Shown: positions 7,587-16,287 of the stretch, piece after piece | Layout: each line of letters opens with the position of its first letter | Numbering within the stretch: position 1 is the first letter of the stretch | From: Geomonas subterranea | GTDB taxonomy: Bacteria > Desulfobacterota > Desulfuromonadia > Geobacterales > Geobacteraceae | Assembly (NCBI RefSeq): GCF_019063845.1 | Contig: NZ_CP077683.1 | Coordinates: forward strand, 4,084,501-4,148,500 | Direction: 5' to 3' | DNA: 64,000 nt | Program-made: the position numbers and the translations under genes | Notes under the pieces: generated by a model | Seen by the model: only the letters and a program-made list of their open reading frames with translations | What the model was told of the DNA's origin: nothing | Database searches by the model: none

Positions 7587-9629
7587 ATGATGGTTCAAAA
7601 CGCAGCATTCATTCCAGACGCCATCCCGGCCCCAGCGGCGCAGAGCGGGATGGCGACGGCAGCGGCGGCCCCCGGCGCAGGGGTGTTCCAGCAGCTGCTG
7701 CAGGGGAGACAAACCCCGGCGGAGAACACGGCACGGCCGGCGCCGGAGAAGACCCCGAAGACCTCCCCACGCCCCGCCAGGGCGGAGGAGAAAAACCAGG
7801 CAACGGAAACCCGTGGCGCGCGAGACGGCCTCCCGGCCCAGGCCACGCATACACCGGCGGCTGAAAAGGCGGCGGTGGAAAACGGCAAGCTCCAGGCCCG
7901 CAAGGCGGATCCCGAAAAGGAGACATCCGAACCGGCGCGGGACGCCGGGGCGGAGGCCACTTCGGGGAACGTTGCGCAGGCGGGGACGGAGCAGGCGGCA
8001 CCGGCGATGCCGGAAGCTTCGGCTACCGGTCAGGCGGGCGATGCGGCGACCGGGACGGTCCCGGAGACGCAGCCCGATCCCAACCCGGGCCTTGTCGTGG
8101 CCATGGCGGCTCTAGAGTCGAACATGGCGGCAAGGAGCGAGGATGCCAACGCGGAAGCAGGCTCGACCGCGCTGGAAAGGCTCCAGGCCCTGCAGCAGGG
8201 CGCGCGCCGGGAACCCGCAGCGACGGGGGACGGCGTGGAGAGCGGTGCACAACCGGAGCTGCCGCAGCAGGCAGCGCCACAGCGGAACCAGCAGCAACAG
8301 ACCACCACCGGCACGGCCGGTATCGCTCTCGGCCAGAAGGCGGAGCCGGCGGAGCTTTCACAGGTGGTTTACTCTACGTGCGCGACAGAAGGAGCGCAGG
8401 TCGAGAAGCCCCAGGCGCCGGCGGCGCAGGGGGGGGCGGAGCGGCAGCAAGGCCCGGGGCAACTCCCCGATGCCGCGAAAACCGCCGTCGCCCCCGGTCA
8501 GACGGTGGCAACCGCACATCTCGCGGCGAAGGAGACCGGTGCGGGGCGCTTCGTAGCCATGCCGGTCAGGAAGCAGGCGGAGCCCGCGACGGCGACCGGT
8601 CCTGCCACAACCCCGGCAACGGCCGGGGAGGAGAGTGCGCCGGCACAGCAGGAAGCGGCACTACCGCAGGACGCAACGGAGCAGGTGCAGGCGCCGACAC
8701 CGGAAGCGTCAGCCGCGACAGCAGCGACAGCAGCGAAGAGCAGCGGCGCGACGGTCGCCCCGGCCAAGGCGGAGGCGGCAGCGTCGGAGCTGAAGACACA
8801 ACCGGAAAAGCAGGGTGCACCGGAACAGCAGGGCGCACCGGAACAGCAGGGCGCACCGGGGCAGGCGGCGGAGCAGGCTCCACAGGCGCCGCGCAAGGAC
8901 GCGCACGGTGAGGCCGTTACCGGTAAGCAGGTCCGGGAGGCGGCGCAGGCCCAGCAGGGGAACGTCTCCACTGCACCGGGAGAGGAGCTTTCCGGCACCA
9001 AGAATGCAACGACGGCAACTGCCAAGCCGGTCCCCGAAGCAGGGGCGGTGCGGGAGATGTCGGGCGGCCAAAGCGAGCAGGGACAATCGCACCAGAAGGG
9101 TGAGCAGAGCCAGAACGGCCAGATGCTCGGCGCGGGATTGACGGCGCAGGCAGCCCCTGCCGAAGTGGCGCAGGCGGAAACCAGGCAGGCGGGCGGCAAG
9201 AGCTTCCTGCACGAAAGCATCCTTTCCCAGGTGAGGGAAGGGGTGGTGACGCACGACGGCAAGGGGAACGGCCAGATGAGCATCAGGCTGAACCCGGGCG
9301 AGCTGGGAGAGCTGAAGATCCAGCTCCGCATGGAGAACAACCGGCTCAACGTGGAGGTACAGGCGGACAACCGCATGGTCAAGGACCTCCTGATGAGCAA
9401 CCTCGACTCGCTGCGCGAATCCCTTTCCGGCAAGAACCTCACCATGGAAGGGTTCAACGTCTCTACCGGCGGTGGCGGGTTCAACGCCCCCCTCAACGAG
9501 GAGCGGGGCAACCAGCAGCAGCACCAGCCCCAAAGGTTCGCCAGGGGCGCAGGGTACGACGGGCAGGATGCACCCCGGGTCAATTATCTGACGGCCGAGG
9601 TCAACAACCTGCTGGACGTGAGATTCTAG
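7587..9629 (+). CDS. fliK: Flagellar hook-length control protein FliK
   Basis: 680-residue secreted ruler protein, longer than the usual 400-500. Residues about 1-520 are disordered and rich in Ala, Gln, Glu, Pro and Thr, with a short tandem repeat near residues 409-426. The C-terminal domain holds the conserved Flg_hook motif (MSIRLNPGELGELKIQLRME, then NRMVKDLLMSNLDSLRESL). The ribosome site AAAGGAGGTGAT (7569-7580) is a near-perfect complement to the 16S tail, suggesting strong translation. flgD follows 13 nt later. Confidence 0.93.
   Translation: MMVQNAAFIPDAIPAPAAQSGMATAAAAPGAGVFQQLLQGRQTPAENTARPAPEKTPKTSPRPARAEEKNQATETRGARDGLPAQATHTPAAEKAAVENGKLQARKADPEKETSEPARDAGAEATSGNVAQAGTEQAAPAMPEASATGQAGDAATGTVPETQPDPNPGLVVAMAALESNMAARSEDANAEAGSTALERLQALQQGARREPAATGDGVESGAQPELPQQAAPQRNQQQQTTTGTAGIALGQKAEPAELSQVVYSTCATEGAQVEKPQAPAAQGGAERQQGPGQLPDAAKTAVAPGQTVATAHLAAKETGAGRFVAMPVRKQAEPATATGPATTPATAGEESAPAQQEAALPQDATEQVQAPTPEASAATAATAAKSSGATVAPAKAEAAASELKTQPEKQGAPEQQGAPEQQGAPGQAAEQAPQAPRKDAHGEAVTGKQVREAAQAQQGNVSTAPGEELSGTKNATTATAKPVPEAGAVREMSGGQSEQGQSHQKGEQSQNGQMLGAGLTAQAAPAEVAQAETRQAGGKSFLHESILSQVREGVVTHDGKGNGQMSIRLNPGELGELKIQLRMENNRLNVEVQADNRMVKDLLMSNLDSLRESLSGKNLTMEGFNVSTGGGGFNAPLNEERGNQQQHQPQRFARGAGYDGQDAPRVNYLTAEVNNLLDVRF
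8811..8864 (+). repeat. 18-nt tandem repeat, three copies, inside fliK
   Basis: Three consecutive 18-nt units beginning CAGGGYGCACCGG encode QGAPEQ/QGAPEQ/QGAPGQ in the disordered region. Copy number change would lengthen or shorten the ruler by 6 residues per unit without breaking the frame. Confidence 0.85.
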
Positions 9630-9642
9630 AAAGGAGGTAAGG

Positions 9643-10308
9643 ATGATAACCGACGCAACATCAGCAGCAACAACGACGTCAGCCGCGGCCGCGATGAAGA
9701 AGGCGACGGGAATGAACAAGGACGATTTTCTGAAGCTGTTCGTGACCCAGCTGCAGAACCAGGACCCCCTGAACCCTCAGGACGGCACCCAGTTCATCTC
9801 GCAGCTCGCCCAGTTGACCCAGGTCGAACAGGCCTACAACACCAACACCAACCTGCAGAGCCTGCTGAGCCAGGGAAGCAACGCCGGCACCCTCGCGGCG
9901 GTTTCGCTGATCGGCAAGCAGGTTGAGGCTCCCGGTTCCCAGGTGGAGCTCACACCGGGGAGCGGCGCCGCCATCAACTACAACCTGGGGAGGAACGCGG
10001 AAACCGTGACCGTCTCCGTCCTCGATGCCAACGGCAAGGTGGTGAAGACCATCACCGGCGGCACCCAGAGCTCGGGCAACAACAGCGTCACCTGGGACGG
10101 CACCGACAACTCCGGTGCGCCCCTCACCCCCGGCGCCTACAGCTTCAGCGTCTCCGCCAAGGACGCCTCGGGGACCGCCATTTCCACCACGGGTCTCGTG
10201 CGCGGGAAGGTGAACGGCGTCGACATGTCCGGCAGCACCCCGGTACTTTCCGTAGGGGCGCTGAAACTCAACCTGACCGATGTCACCTCGGTGACCGAGG
10301 GAGTCTAA
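9643..10308 (+). CDS. flgD: Flagellar hook assembly scaffold FlgD
   Basis: 221-residue hook cap. The N-terminal segment has the FlgD signature (KDDFLKLFVTQLQNQDPLNP, then FISQLAQLTQVEQ). The C-terminal half has the FlgD Ig-like fold pattern (VTWDGTDNSGAPLTPGAYSFSVSA). AAAGGAGGTAAGG precedes ATG 9643. Confidence 0.96.
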   Translation: MITDATSAATTTSAAAAMKKATGMNKDDFLKLFVTQLQNQDPLNPQDGTQFISQLAQLTQVEQAYNTNTNLQSLLSQGSNAGTLAAVSLIGKQVEAPGSQVELTPGSGAAINYNLGRNAETVTVSVLDANGKVVKTITGGTQSSGNNSVTWDGTDNSGAPLTPGAYSFSVSAKDASGTAISTTGLVRGKVNGVDMSGSTPVLSVGALKLNLTDVTSVTEGV

Positions 10309-10309
10309 G

Positions 10310-10702
10310 ATGATCGACAACAGCATCTTGTTTCCCCAACCGATCCAGGCGCCGGTCAAGCCGAACCAGACCGCCAACAAGCCGGCCGCGAAAGGCACGG
10401 GGAGCGGCACCCCCTTCGCCCAGGTCCTGGACCAGAAACTCCCGGGGCAGCCGGTCAAGCTCTCGCAGCACGCGCAGGAGCGGCTTAAATCCCGCGGCAT
10501 CACCCTCTCCGACGCCGACATGAAGCAGCTGGAAGGGGCGGTGGACAGCGTGGCGCAAAAGGGAGGCCGGGAATCGCTGATCCTGATGGGGGACGCGGCC
10601 CTTGTGGTGAGCGTCAAAAACCGGACAGTGGTGACCGCCATGGATCGCCAGGGGATGAAAGGAAACGTTTTCACCAACATCGACTCGGCAGTATTTTTCT
10701 AA
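10310..10702 (+). CDS. TIGR02530-type flagellar operon protein
   Basis: 130-residue small protein with the conserved core LSQHAQERLKSRGITLSDAD and VSVKNRTVVTAMDR, typical of the uncharacterised flagellar family found between flgD and flgE. Role unknown; its fixed position in flagellar operons suggests hook assembly. It starts 1 nt after flgD ends, so it is probably translated by coupling. Confidence 0.85.
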   Translation: MIDNSILFPQPIQAPVKPNQTANKPAAKGTGSGTPFAQVLDQKLPGQPVKLSQHAQERLKSRGITLSDADMKQLEGAVDSVAQKGGRESLILMGDAALVVSVKNRTVVTAMDRQGMKGNVFTNIDSAVFF

Positions 10703-10805
10703 AACGCAAAGACGACAACCGAAACGGGCTGGCCCTCCAGAAGGAAAGCCCGCGGGACACCGACCGACTGAGGAGTCCCACAACCAAGCCTGAGGAGGCA
10801 AAAAA

Positions 10806-11690
10806 ATGAGTGTTACTTCCGCATTGTTTACCGGCGTTACCGGCCTGATCCAAAACGGCGAAGCGATGAACGTCATCGGCAACAACATCTCCAACGTCAA
10901 CACGGTAGGTTTCAAGGGGGCCAGAACCCTCTTTTCTGACATGCTGTCCCAGAACATCGGCGGCGGTTCCCAGATCGGCAAGGGCGTGCAGATGCAGGCG
11001 GTGCAGAACGTGTTCAGCCAGGGCTCGACCCAGAGCTCGGAGAACGTGACCGACCTCGCCATACAAGGGACCAGCTTCTTCGCCCTTAAGCCGCCGACCG
11101 CGGCCTCCCCGGTGGCGACCCAGAATTCCGCCTTCCTCTCCCGCGCCGGCGCCTTCCAGGTAGACAACAACCTGACCCTGGTGAACCCGGACGGCTACCA
11201 GGTGCTGGACACCCAGGGTAACCCGATCAAGTTCGTGAACAGCGGCGCGGCGCCGACCACCGACTTCGGCAAGATCATCAGCATCGACAACTCCGGCCTG
11301 ATCACCTACCTCGCCACCGACGGCATCACCCAGAACTACTACAACACCTCCGGCGCCGTGGGCGTAGCGGCCACCCCCGCCAACTCCGCTACCGTGCAGC
11401 GCCTCGCCGTGATCACCGCATCCGACCCTACCGCGCTCAGCAAGATGGGGGGCTCCCTGTACCAGGCGACGGCGGATGCCGGCGTTTCCGGGGCCGCCTT
11501 CTCCCTGGCCGCCAACAAGCCCAACGGCGTGAGCGAGAAGATCCTCTCCAACACCCTCGAACAGAGCAACGTCGACATGGCGAGCGAGTTCGTCAAGATG
11601 ATCATCACCCAGCGGGCCTACTCGGCCAACTCCAAGACCATCACCACCACGGACCAGATGACGCAGGAAGTTCTGCAGCTGATCCGCTAG
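10806..11690 (+). CDS. flgE: Flagellar hook protein FlgE (short form)
   Basis: 294 residues. The N-terminus (GNNISNVNTVGFKGARTLFSDM) and C-terminus (LEQSNVDMASEFVKMIITQR) are the D0/D1 segments of FlgE. Position after flgD and the TIGR02530 gene supports hook rather than distal rod (FlgG). At under 300 aa it is short for FlgE (commonly about 400), so the surface-exposed D2 domain is small or missing. TGAGGAGG lies upstream of ATG 10806. This ends the first flagellar transcription unit. Confidence 0.85.
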   Translation: MSVTSALFTGVTGLIQNGEAMNVIGNNISNVNTVGFKGARTLFSDMLSQNIGGGSQIGKGVQMQAVQNVFSQGSTQSSENVTDLAIQGTSFFALKPPTAASPVATQNSAFLSRAGAFQVDNNLTLVNPDGYQVLDTQGNPIKFVNSGAAPTTDFGKIISIDNSGLITYLATDGITQNYYNTSGAVGVAATPANSATVQRLAVITASDPTALSKMGGSLYQATADAGVSGAAFSLAANKPNGVSEKILSNTLEQSNVDMASEFVKMIITQRAYSANSKTITTTDQMTQEVLQLIR

Positions 11691-11699
11691 CACAAGCAG

Positions 11700-11723
11700 G
11701 GGGCGCGGCTCGCGCCGCGCCCC
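11700..11723 (+). terminator. Hairpin after flgE
   Basis: GGGGCGCGGC-tcgc-GCCGCGCCCC, a perfect 10-bp stem just after the flgE stop. No T-tract follows, so it may slow or protect transcripts rather than act as a classical terminator. Confidence 0.5.
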
Positions 11724-11931
11724 TCATCCTCGCCGTGTCAAAGGCGCCCCCGGCGTCGGAGGTCTGACACCGCCCCCTGCGGCGCGGTGCCGCGCCTGCG
11801 GCGGCAAAAGAAGCGCCCCTTTCGGGCGTCATGGCACCGGTGCGCCCGGTTGCCCCCTCTTTTGCCGTCCCGGGCCCCCTTGCGCCCCGCGCCCGGCTCC
11901 CGGCGACCCGCACGCCGCCCCCGGCACGCTG
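11724..11931. other. GC-rich non-coding spacer between flgE and fliL
   Basis: No convincing gene. A GTGTCA..TGACAC inverted pair lies at 11733-11770 and several short CG-rich palindromes follow. In many other phyla flbD-motA-motB sit at this position; here they are absent. Confidence 0.5.
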
Positions 11932-11945
11932 GTCAAAATCTTGAC
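11932..11945. promoter_or_regulatory. Candidate enhancer site upstream of fliL sigma-54 promoter
   Basis: GTCAAAATCTTGAC is a strong dyad (GTCAA/TTGAC) 145 bp upstream of the sigma-54 promoter at 12090. It closely matches the dyad at 411-424. Likely a binding site for the flagellar enhancer-binding protein. Inference. Confidence 0.5.
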
Positions 11946-12089
11946 CCGTGCTCTTTTCCGCCTCCCTCACCCATTCCCCGGCAATATCTTCTTTTCCCGC
12001 GCAAGATTCCGTAACATAACGATTTACCCGCCCCTTTGCGCAGCCGGCCCGATGCTGTCGCAGGCATATCTGGCGCGGCGCTACGGTTC

Positions 12090-12105
12090 TGGCACTTGGG
12101 TTGCA
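12090..12105 (+). promoter_or_regulatory. Sigma-54 promoter of the fliL operon
   Basis: TGGCACT-N4-TTGCA matches the sigma-54 consensus at every strongly conserved base with correct spacing. Transcription should start near 12117, 43 nt upstream of fliL. Confidence 0.88.
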
Positions 12106-12159
12106 AGGTGTTCAAAACGAATACACCAGCTTAAGCTGTTTCCAAAAGGAGAACCCAGC

Positions 12160-12690
12160 ATGGCCGAACCGGCGAAGCCGCAAGAGACCCCGGAAAAGAA
12201 CAACAAGAAGCTCTTCATCATCATCGGCGCCGTGGTAGCGGTCCTTGCCATCGGGGGGGCGGCAGCCTTCTTCATGGGGGGGAGCAAGAAGGAGAAGGCG
12301 CCGGAAGGCGCCAAGGTCGAGGCCAAGGCGGAAGGTGGCGGCGAACACGGCGCGCCCGCCAAGGGAGGTGAGGGCGCGGCTGCCGGCGGCGGCACCGTCT
12401 ATCCCCTGGAGCCTTTCATCGTCAACATCTACGACGGCCAGGAACTCCGTTACCTGAAGATCAAGGTAGAGTTCGAGATGGCCAACCCGCAGGCGAAGGC
12501 GGAGCTCGACGCGAAGCTCGCCCCGCTGCGGGACGCGATCCTGATCCTTTTGACCACCAAGACCATGCAGGAGATCCAGGACCTGCAGGGGAAAAACCAG
12601 CTGCGCGAGCAGATCCTCGCCGCGGTCTCCAAGGTGGTCCCCCCCAGCAAGGTAACCAAGGTGTATTTCACCGACTTCGTGGTGCAGTAA
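12160..12690 (+). CDS. fliL: Flagellar basal body-associated protein FliL
   Basis: 176 residues: a short cytoplasmic N-terminus, one membrane helix near residues 18-40 (LFIIIGAVVAVLAIGGAAAFF), a Lys/Glu/Gly linker, then the periplasmic FliL domain (YPLEPFIVNIYDGQELRYLKI). It stabilises the stator around the motor. ATG 12160 has AAAAGGAG upstream; the frame extends to 11941, but that part crosses the sigma-54 promoter. Confidence 0.93.
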   Translation: MAEPAKPQETPEKNNKKLFIIIGAVVAVLAIGGAAAFFMGGSKKEKAPEGAKVEAKAEGGGEHGAPAKGGEGAAAGGGTVYPLEPFIVNIYDGQELRYLKIKVEFEMANPQAKAELDAKLAPLRDAILILLTTKTMQEIQDLQGKNQLREQILAAVSKVVPPSKVTKVYFTDFVVQ

Positions 12691-12702
12691 AAGGTGCCAT
12701 CG

Positions 12703-13680
12703 ATGGAAAAATTCCTTACCAAGGAAGAGATCGACGCCCTGGTGGCGGCCGTTTTCGACGGGAGCCTGATCCCGGATAACGAGCTGGCCAAGGAAGGGCC
12801 TCAGGCGGAGCAGTTCGACCTGCTCGACATCGAGGCCCACCGCGCCATCCCGAACCTGGACATCGTCTACGACGGCTTCATCCGCTACAACCGGGTCACC
12901 ATGTCGAACCGGCTCGGGCGGATGGTGGACATCAAGAAGGAGGAGGCGGTCCCCTACAAGTTCGGGGATTTCCTGAGCGTGCTTCCCTCGCCGGTCTGTA
13001 TGGCCATCTACAAGATGGACCCGTTGAAGGGGGCGGCGCTGATCGCCTTCGACAGCACCCTGGTGTTCACCATCGTGGACAGCATCCTGGGTGGATCGGG
13101 GGTGCCGTCGGGGCAGGGGATGAACCGGCTCTTCACCTCCATCGAGCTCCGCCTGGTGGAGAAGATCGTCAAGGACGCGCTGGCCGACCTGGAGCGCGCC
13201 TGGGCGCCGCTTTGCCCGGCCAGCATGAACCTTTTGCGCCTGGAGATGAACCCGCGCCTGGTCAACATCGTCCCCCCCGAGTACCAGGTGGTCACCATGA
13301 GCATGAAGATCCAGATCGAGGAGACCGTGGGGAGCATGATCCTCGCCATCCCGTTTTTGACCATCGAGCCGATCCGCGACAAGTTGAAGCGCGGCGTGCA
13401 GATGGACATGATGGTGGTGGATCCCCTCTGGTCCTATCGCCTCTCCGAGGAGCTCATGGGGGCGCCCATGGACATGTCGGTGGAGATGGGGGGCGCGACC
13501 ATATCGCTGGCGGACCTGTTGGGGCTCACCCCCGGGGACGTGATCATGCTCGACTCCAGCGGCAAGGACGAACTGGTGGTCAAGGTGGGGGGAACGAAGA
13601 AGTTTATGGGAATTGCCGGGGTAAGCGGCGGAAACAAGGCGGTACAGATCACCCGCACCCTGACAGGAGGTGAAGATTGA
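12703..13680 (+). CDS. fliM: Flagellar motor switch protein FliM
   Basis: 325-residue C-ring protein. The N-terminal KFLTKEEIDALVAAV segment (the usual LSQ-EIDALL CheY-P binding peptide is recognisable but altered) is followed by the CheC-like middle domain and the C-terminal SpoA domain (LLGLTPGDVIMLD). I chose ATG 12703 because AAGGTG at 12691-12696 fits it; GTG 12694 is inside that ribosome site. The stop overlaps fliN. Confidence 0.94.
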   Translation: MEKFLTKEEIDALVAAVFDGSLIPDNELAKEGPQAEQFDLLDIEAHRAIPNLDIVYDGFIRYNRVTMSNRLGRMVDIKKEEAVPYKFGDFLSVLPSPVCMAIYKMDPLKGAALIAFDSTLVFTIVDSILGGSGVPSGQGMNRLFTSIELRLVEKIVKDALADLERAWAPLCPASMNLLRLEMNPRLVNIVPPEYQVVTMSMKIQIEETVGSMILAIPFLTIEPIRDKLKRGVQMDMMVVDPLWSYRLSEELMGAPMDMSVEMGGATISLADLLGLTPGDVIMLDSSGKDELVVKVGGTKKFMGIAGVSGGNKAVQITRTLTGGED

Positions 13681-13982
13681 GCGAAAAACTCGCTTTAGAC
13701 GAACAGAAGGACGTTCCGCAGCCGAAGAACCTGGACTTCATCATGGACATCCCGCTGCAGCTCACGGTCGAGCTGGGGCGGACCAAGCTCCTGGTGCGGG
13801 ACGTCTTGCAGCTGAACCAGGGCTCGGTGGTGGAGCTGACCAAGCTCGCGGGCGAGCCGCTGGATGTCTTCGTGAACTCCAAACTGGTGGCGCGCGGCGA
13901 GGCGGTGGTGGTGAACGACAAGTTCGGCATCAGGCTTTTGGACATCGTGAGCCCCAATGAAAGGGTGGACAAGGTGCTATGA
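13677..13982 (+). CDS. fliN: Flagellar motor switch protein FliN
   Basis: 101-residue C-ring protein, essentially one SpoA domain (DIPLQLTVELGRTKLLVRDV, VVELTKLAGEPLDVFVN). The TTG start at 13677 overlaps the fliM stop (TTGA), with AGGAGGTG at 13665-13672 just upstream. The stop overlaps the fliO start (ATGA). Confidence 0.95.
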   Translation: MSEKLALDEQKDVPQPKNLDFIMDIPLQLTVELGRTKLLVRDVLQLNQGSVVELTKLAGEPLDVFVNSKLVARGEAVVVNDKFGIRLLDIVSPNERVDKVL

Positions 13983-14449
13983 GAAAGCTCGCGGCGGTGA
14001 CAACGGCGACGCTGCTCATCCCGGCGGCGGCACACGCCGATAGCGGCGGACCGGACCTGCTGGGGAGCCTGGCGCAGATGGTGGGATCGCTGATCCTGGT
14101 GATCGGGATCATCCTGATCCTCTACTACCTGGCCGGCCGGCTCATGAAGATGCCGCAGGGGAAGTCCGCGGGGTACATCCGGGTGGTGGAGACCAGGCAC
14201 CTGGCCCCCAAGAAGTCGCTGATGCTGGTCGAGGTGGGGGGCGAATACCTGCTTCTGTCCAACAGCGGCGAGGGGGTGAGCCTGATCAAGCAGGTGGAGA
14301 TGCTGGAAGAGATCGAGCTGGTCGAGGAAAGAAGCGCCGCGGCGCTGATCCCGGGGCGGCTCAGGAAGAAGCTGGAGACCCTGGCCGGCGGGCTCCCCCG
14401 TAAGGAGGCGCCGCTTGGGCAGCTCGGCAAAAGCGGTGGGTTTGCGTGA
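13979..14449 (+). CDS. fliO: Flagellar biosynthesis protein FliO
   Basis: 156 residues with an N-terminal signal-like segment (LAAVTTATLLIPAAAHA), one membrane helix near residues 36-55, and a cytoplasmic domain with the FliO pattern (IRVVETRHLAPKKSLMLVEVG). FliO helps assemble the FliP export pore. It overlaps both fliN and fliP by 4 nt. Confidence 0.88.
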   Translation: MRKLAAVTTATLLIPAAAHADSGGPDLLGSLAQMVGSLILVIGIILILYYLAGRLMKMPQGKSAGYIRVVETRHLAPKKSLMLVEVGGEYLLLSNSGEGVSLIKQVEMLEEIELVEERSAAALIPGRLRKKLETLAGGLPRKEAPLGQLGKSGGFA

Positions 14450-15204
14450 GACATAAAAAGATCCTGGGAGCGCTGCTCCTGGTGGCTCTATCCCTGATAC
14501 TGGCGGCGACCGCGGGCGCGGAGCCGCTTTCCCTTCCCACGGTGAGCGTGGGGGTCGGCAAGGTCAGCAAGCCCGCCGACGTCTCCGTGGTGCTGCAGAT
14601 CTTCTTCGTGATGACCATCATCTCGCTGGCGCCGAGCCTCCTGATGATGACCACCTCCTTCACCCGCATCGTCGTGGTGCTCTCCTTCCTCCGGTCGGCG
14701 CTGGGAACCCAGCAGGCCCCCTCCAACCAGATCGTGGTGGGGCTGTCGCTGTTTCTCACCTTCTTCATCATGGCCCCGGTCTGGCAGCAGGTGAACACCC
14801 AGGCGCTGCAGCCCTACAAGGCGCAGACCATCACGCAGGAGGAGGCCTTGAAGCGCGGCGTGGCCCCCTTGCGCAAGTTCATGCTATCGCAGGTGCGCGA
14901 GAAGGACCTGGCCCTCTTCATCAACCTCTCCAAGCTACCCAGGCCGCGCAACGCCGACGACATCCCCACCATGACGCTGATCCCGGCCTACATGGTGAGC
15001 GAACTGAAGACCGCCTTCCAGATCGGCTTCTTGATCTTCATCCCGTTTCTGGTGCTGGACATGGTGGTCGCCTCGGTGCTCATGTCGATGGGTATGATGA
15101 TGCTGCCGCCGGTGATGATCTCGCTTCCCTTCAAGATACTGCTGTTCGTCCTCGTGGACGGCTGGGGGCTGGTCATCGGGTCGCTGGTGAAGAGTTTCGG
15201 ATAA
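14446..15204 (+). CDS. fliP: Flagellar export gate protein FliP
   Basis: 252 residues with a cleavable-type signal peptide (residues 1-25) and four membrane helices. Family signatures MTTSFTRIVVVLSFLRSALG and FQIGFLIFIPFLVLDMVV are present. GTG start overlaps the fliO stop. Forms the export pore with FliQ and FliR. Confidence 0.97.
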   Translation: MRHKKILGALLLVALSLILAATAGAEPLSLPTVSVGVGKVSKPADVSVVLQIFFVMTIISLAPSLLMMTTSFTRIVVVLSFLRSALGTQQAPSNQIVVGLSLFLTFFIMAPVWQQVNTQALQPYKAQTITQEEALKRGVAPLRKFMLSQVREKDLALFINLSKLPRPRNADDIPTMTLIPAYMVSELKTAFQIGFLIFIPFLVLDMVVASVLMSMGMMMLPPVMISLPFKILLFVLVDGWGLVIGSLVKSFG

Positions 15205-15222
15205 GACAAGGAGTTTTCAGAT

Positions 15223-15492
15223 ATGACCCCCGAAATGGTAGTCCAACTCGGCAGAAGGAGCTTCGAGGCGGTGATCCTCCTCTCGGCGCCCTTGCTCATC
15301 TGCGCCCTGGTGGTCGGCCTTCTGGTCAGCATCTTCCAGGCCGTCACCTCGATCAACGAGGCGACGCTCGCTTTCGCCCCCAAGATCATCGCGGTGATGG
15401 TGGCCATGGTCATCTTCTTCCCCTGGATGATGATGTACATGAGCGACTTCACCCGCGAGATCTACGGCATGATCGCCAACATGAGGCATTAG
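15223..15492 (+). CDS. fliQ: Flagellar export gate protein FliQ
   Basis: 89-residue protein with two membrane helices and the FliQ motif SIFQAVTSINEATLAFAPKI. AAGGAG is upstream of ATG 15223. fliR begins at the base after its stop. Confidence 0.96.
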   Translation: MTPEMVVQLGRRSFEAVILLSAPLLICALVVGLLVSIFQAVTSINEATLAFAPKIIAVMVAMVIFFPWMMMYMSDFTREIYGMIANMRH

Positions 15493-16278
15493 GTGCTTGG
15501 CTCCCTCCCGCTCAAGGCCCTGGCCGACCTGATCCCCTTCGCCCTGGTCCTGGCCCGGGTCGCGGCGCTGTTCATGGCCATCCCGATGTTCGGCGCCCGT
15601 CTGGTCCCCAACCGCGTCAAGGCGGTGCTCATCTTCGCGATGGCGCTGGTCATCTTCCCCATCATCCGCCTGCAGGCCGTCCCCGCCGATACCGACTCCC
15701 TCTCCCTGATGACCCTGGTGCTGCGCGAAACGCTGGTCGGACTGACGCTCGGGGCGATTTCGCAGTTCGTCTTCGCGGCGGTCGAGTTCGGCGGTCAGCT
15801 GGTGGGGACCCAGATGGGGATCTCCATCGCCGCCCAGTTCGACCCGACCACCCAGAACAACGTCCCCACCATGGCCATCTTCGAGGGGGTGCTGGCGACC
15901 CTGATCTTCCTCGCTCTCGACGTGCACCATTTCTTCATCAAGGGGATCGTGGAGAGCTACCAGCTCATCCCGCTGGGGGCCTGGCACGTGAGCGGCGGCC
16001 TGCTGAAGTTCCTGGTGCAGACCAGCACCGGCATCTTCGTCATCGCGCTTAAGCTCGCGGCTCCGGTCTCCGTGGCGCTTCTGGCCACCACCGTGGCGCT
16101 GGGCATCGTGGCGCGGAGCTTCCCCGCCATGAACGTGTTCATGGTCAGCATGCCGCTCAACATCGGCATCGGCTTTCTCATCCTCGGCATCACGCTGCCG
16201 GTGTTCCTGCGTGTTCTCAACGGGAGCTTCGCCGGGTTCGTGCAGCAGATGCACACCCTGTTCAGGCTGCTCGCCTAG
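15493..16278 (+). CDS. fliR: Flagellar export gate protein FliR
   Basis: 261 residues, about six hydrophobic helices. The FliR signatures MFGARLVPNRVKAVL and GEFGGQLVGTQMG-like (VEFGGQLVGTQMGIS) are visible. The GTG start is directly adjacent to the fliQ stop. Confidence 0.95.
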   Translation: MLGSLPLKALADLIPFALVLARVAALFMAIPMFGARLVPNRVKAVLIFAMALVIFPIIRLQAVPADTDSLSLMTLVLRETLVGLTLGAISQFVFAAVEFGGQLVGTQMGISIAAQFDPTTQNNVPTMAIFEGVLATLIFLALDVHHFFIKGIVESYQLIPLGAWHVSGGLLKFLVQTSTGIFVIALKLAAPVSVALLATTVALGIVARSFPAMNVFMVSMPLNIGIGFLILGITLPVFLRVLNGSFAGFVQQMHTLFRLLA

Positions 16279-16287
16279 GCCCGCGCC

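Noticed and set aside
11941-12159. Upstream extension of the fliL reading frame
   Set aside because: It runs through the sigma-54 promoter and lacks a ribosome site; ATG 12160 is well supported.
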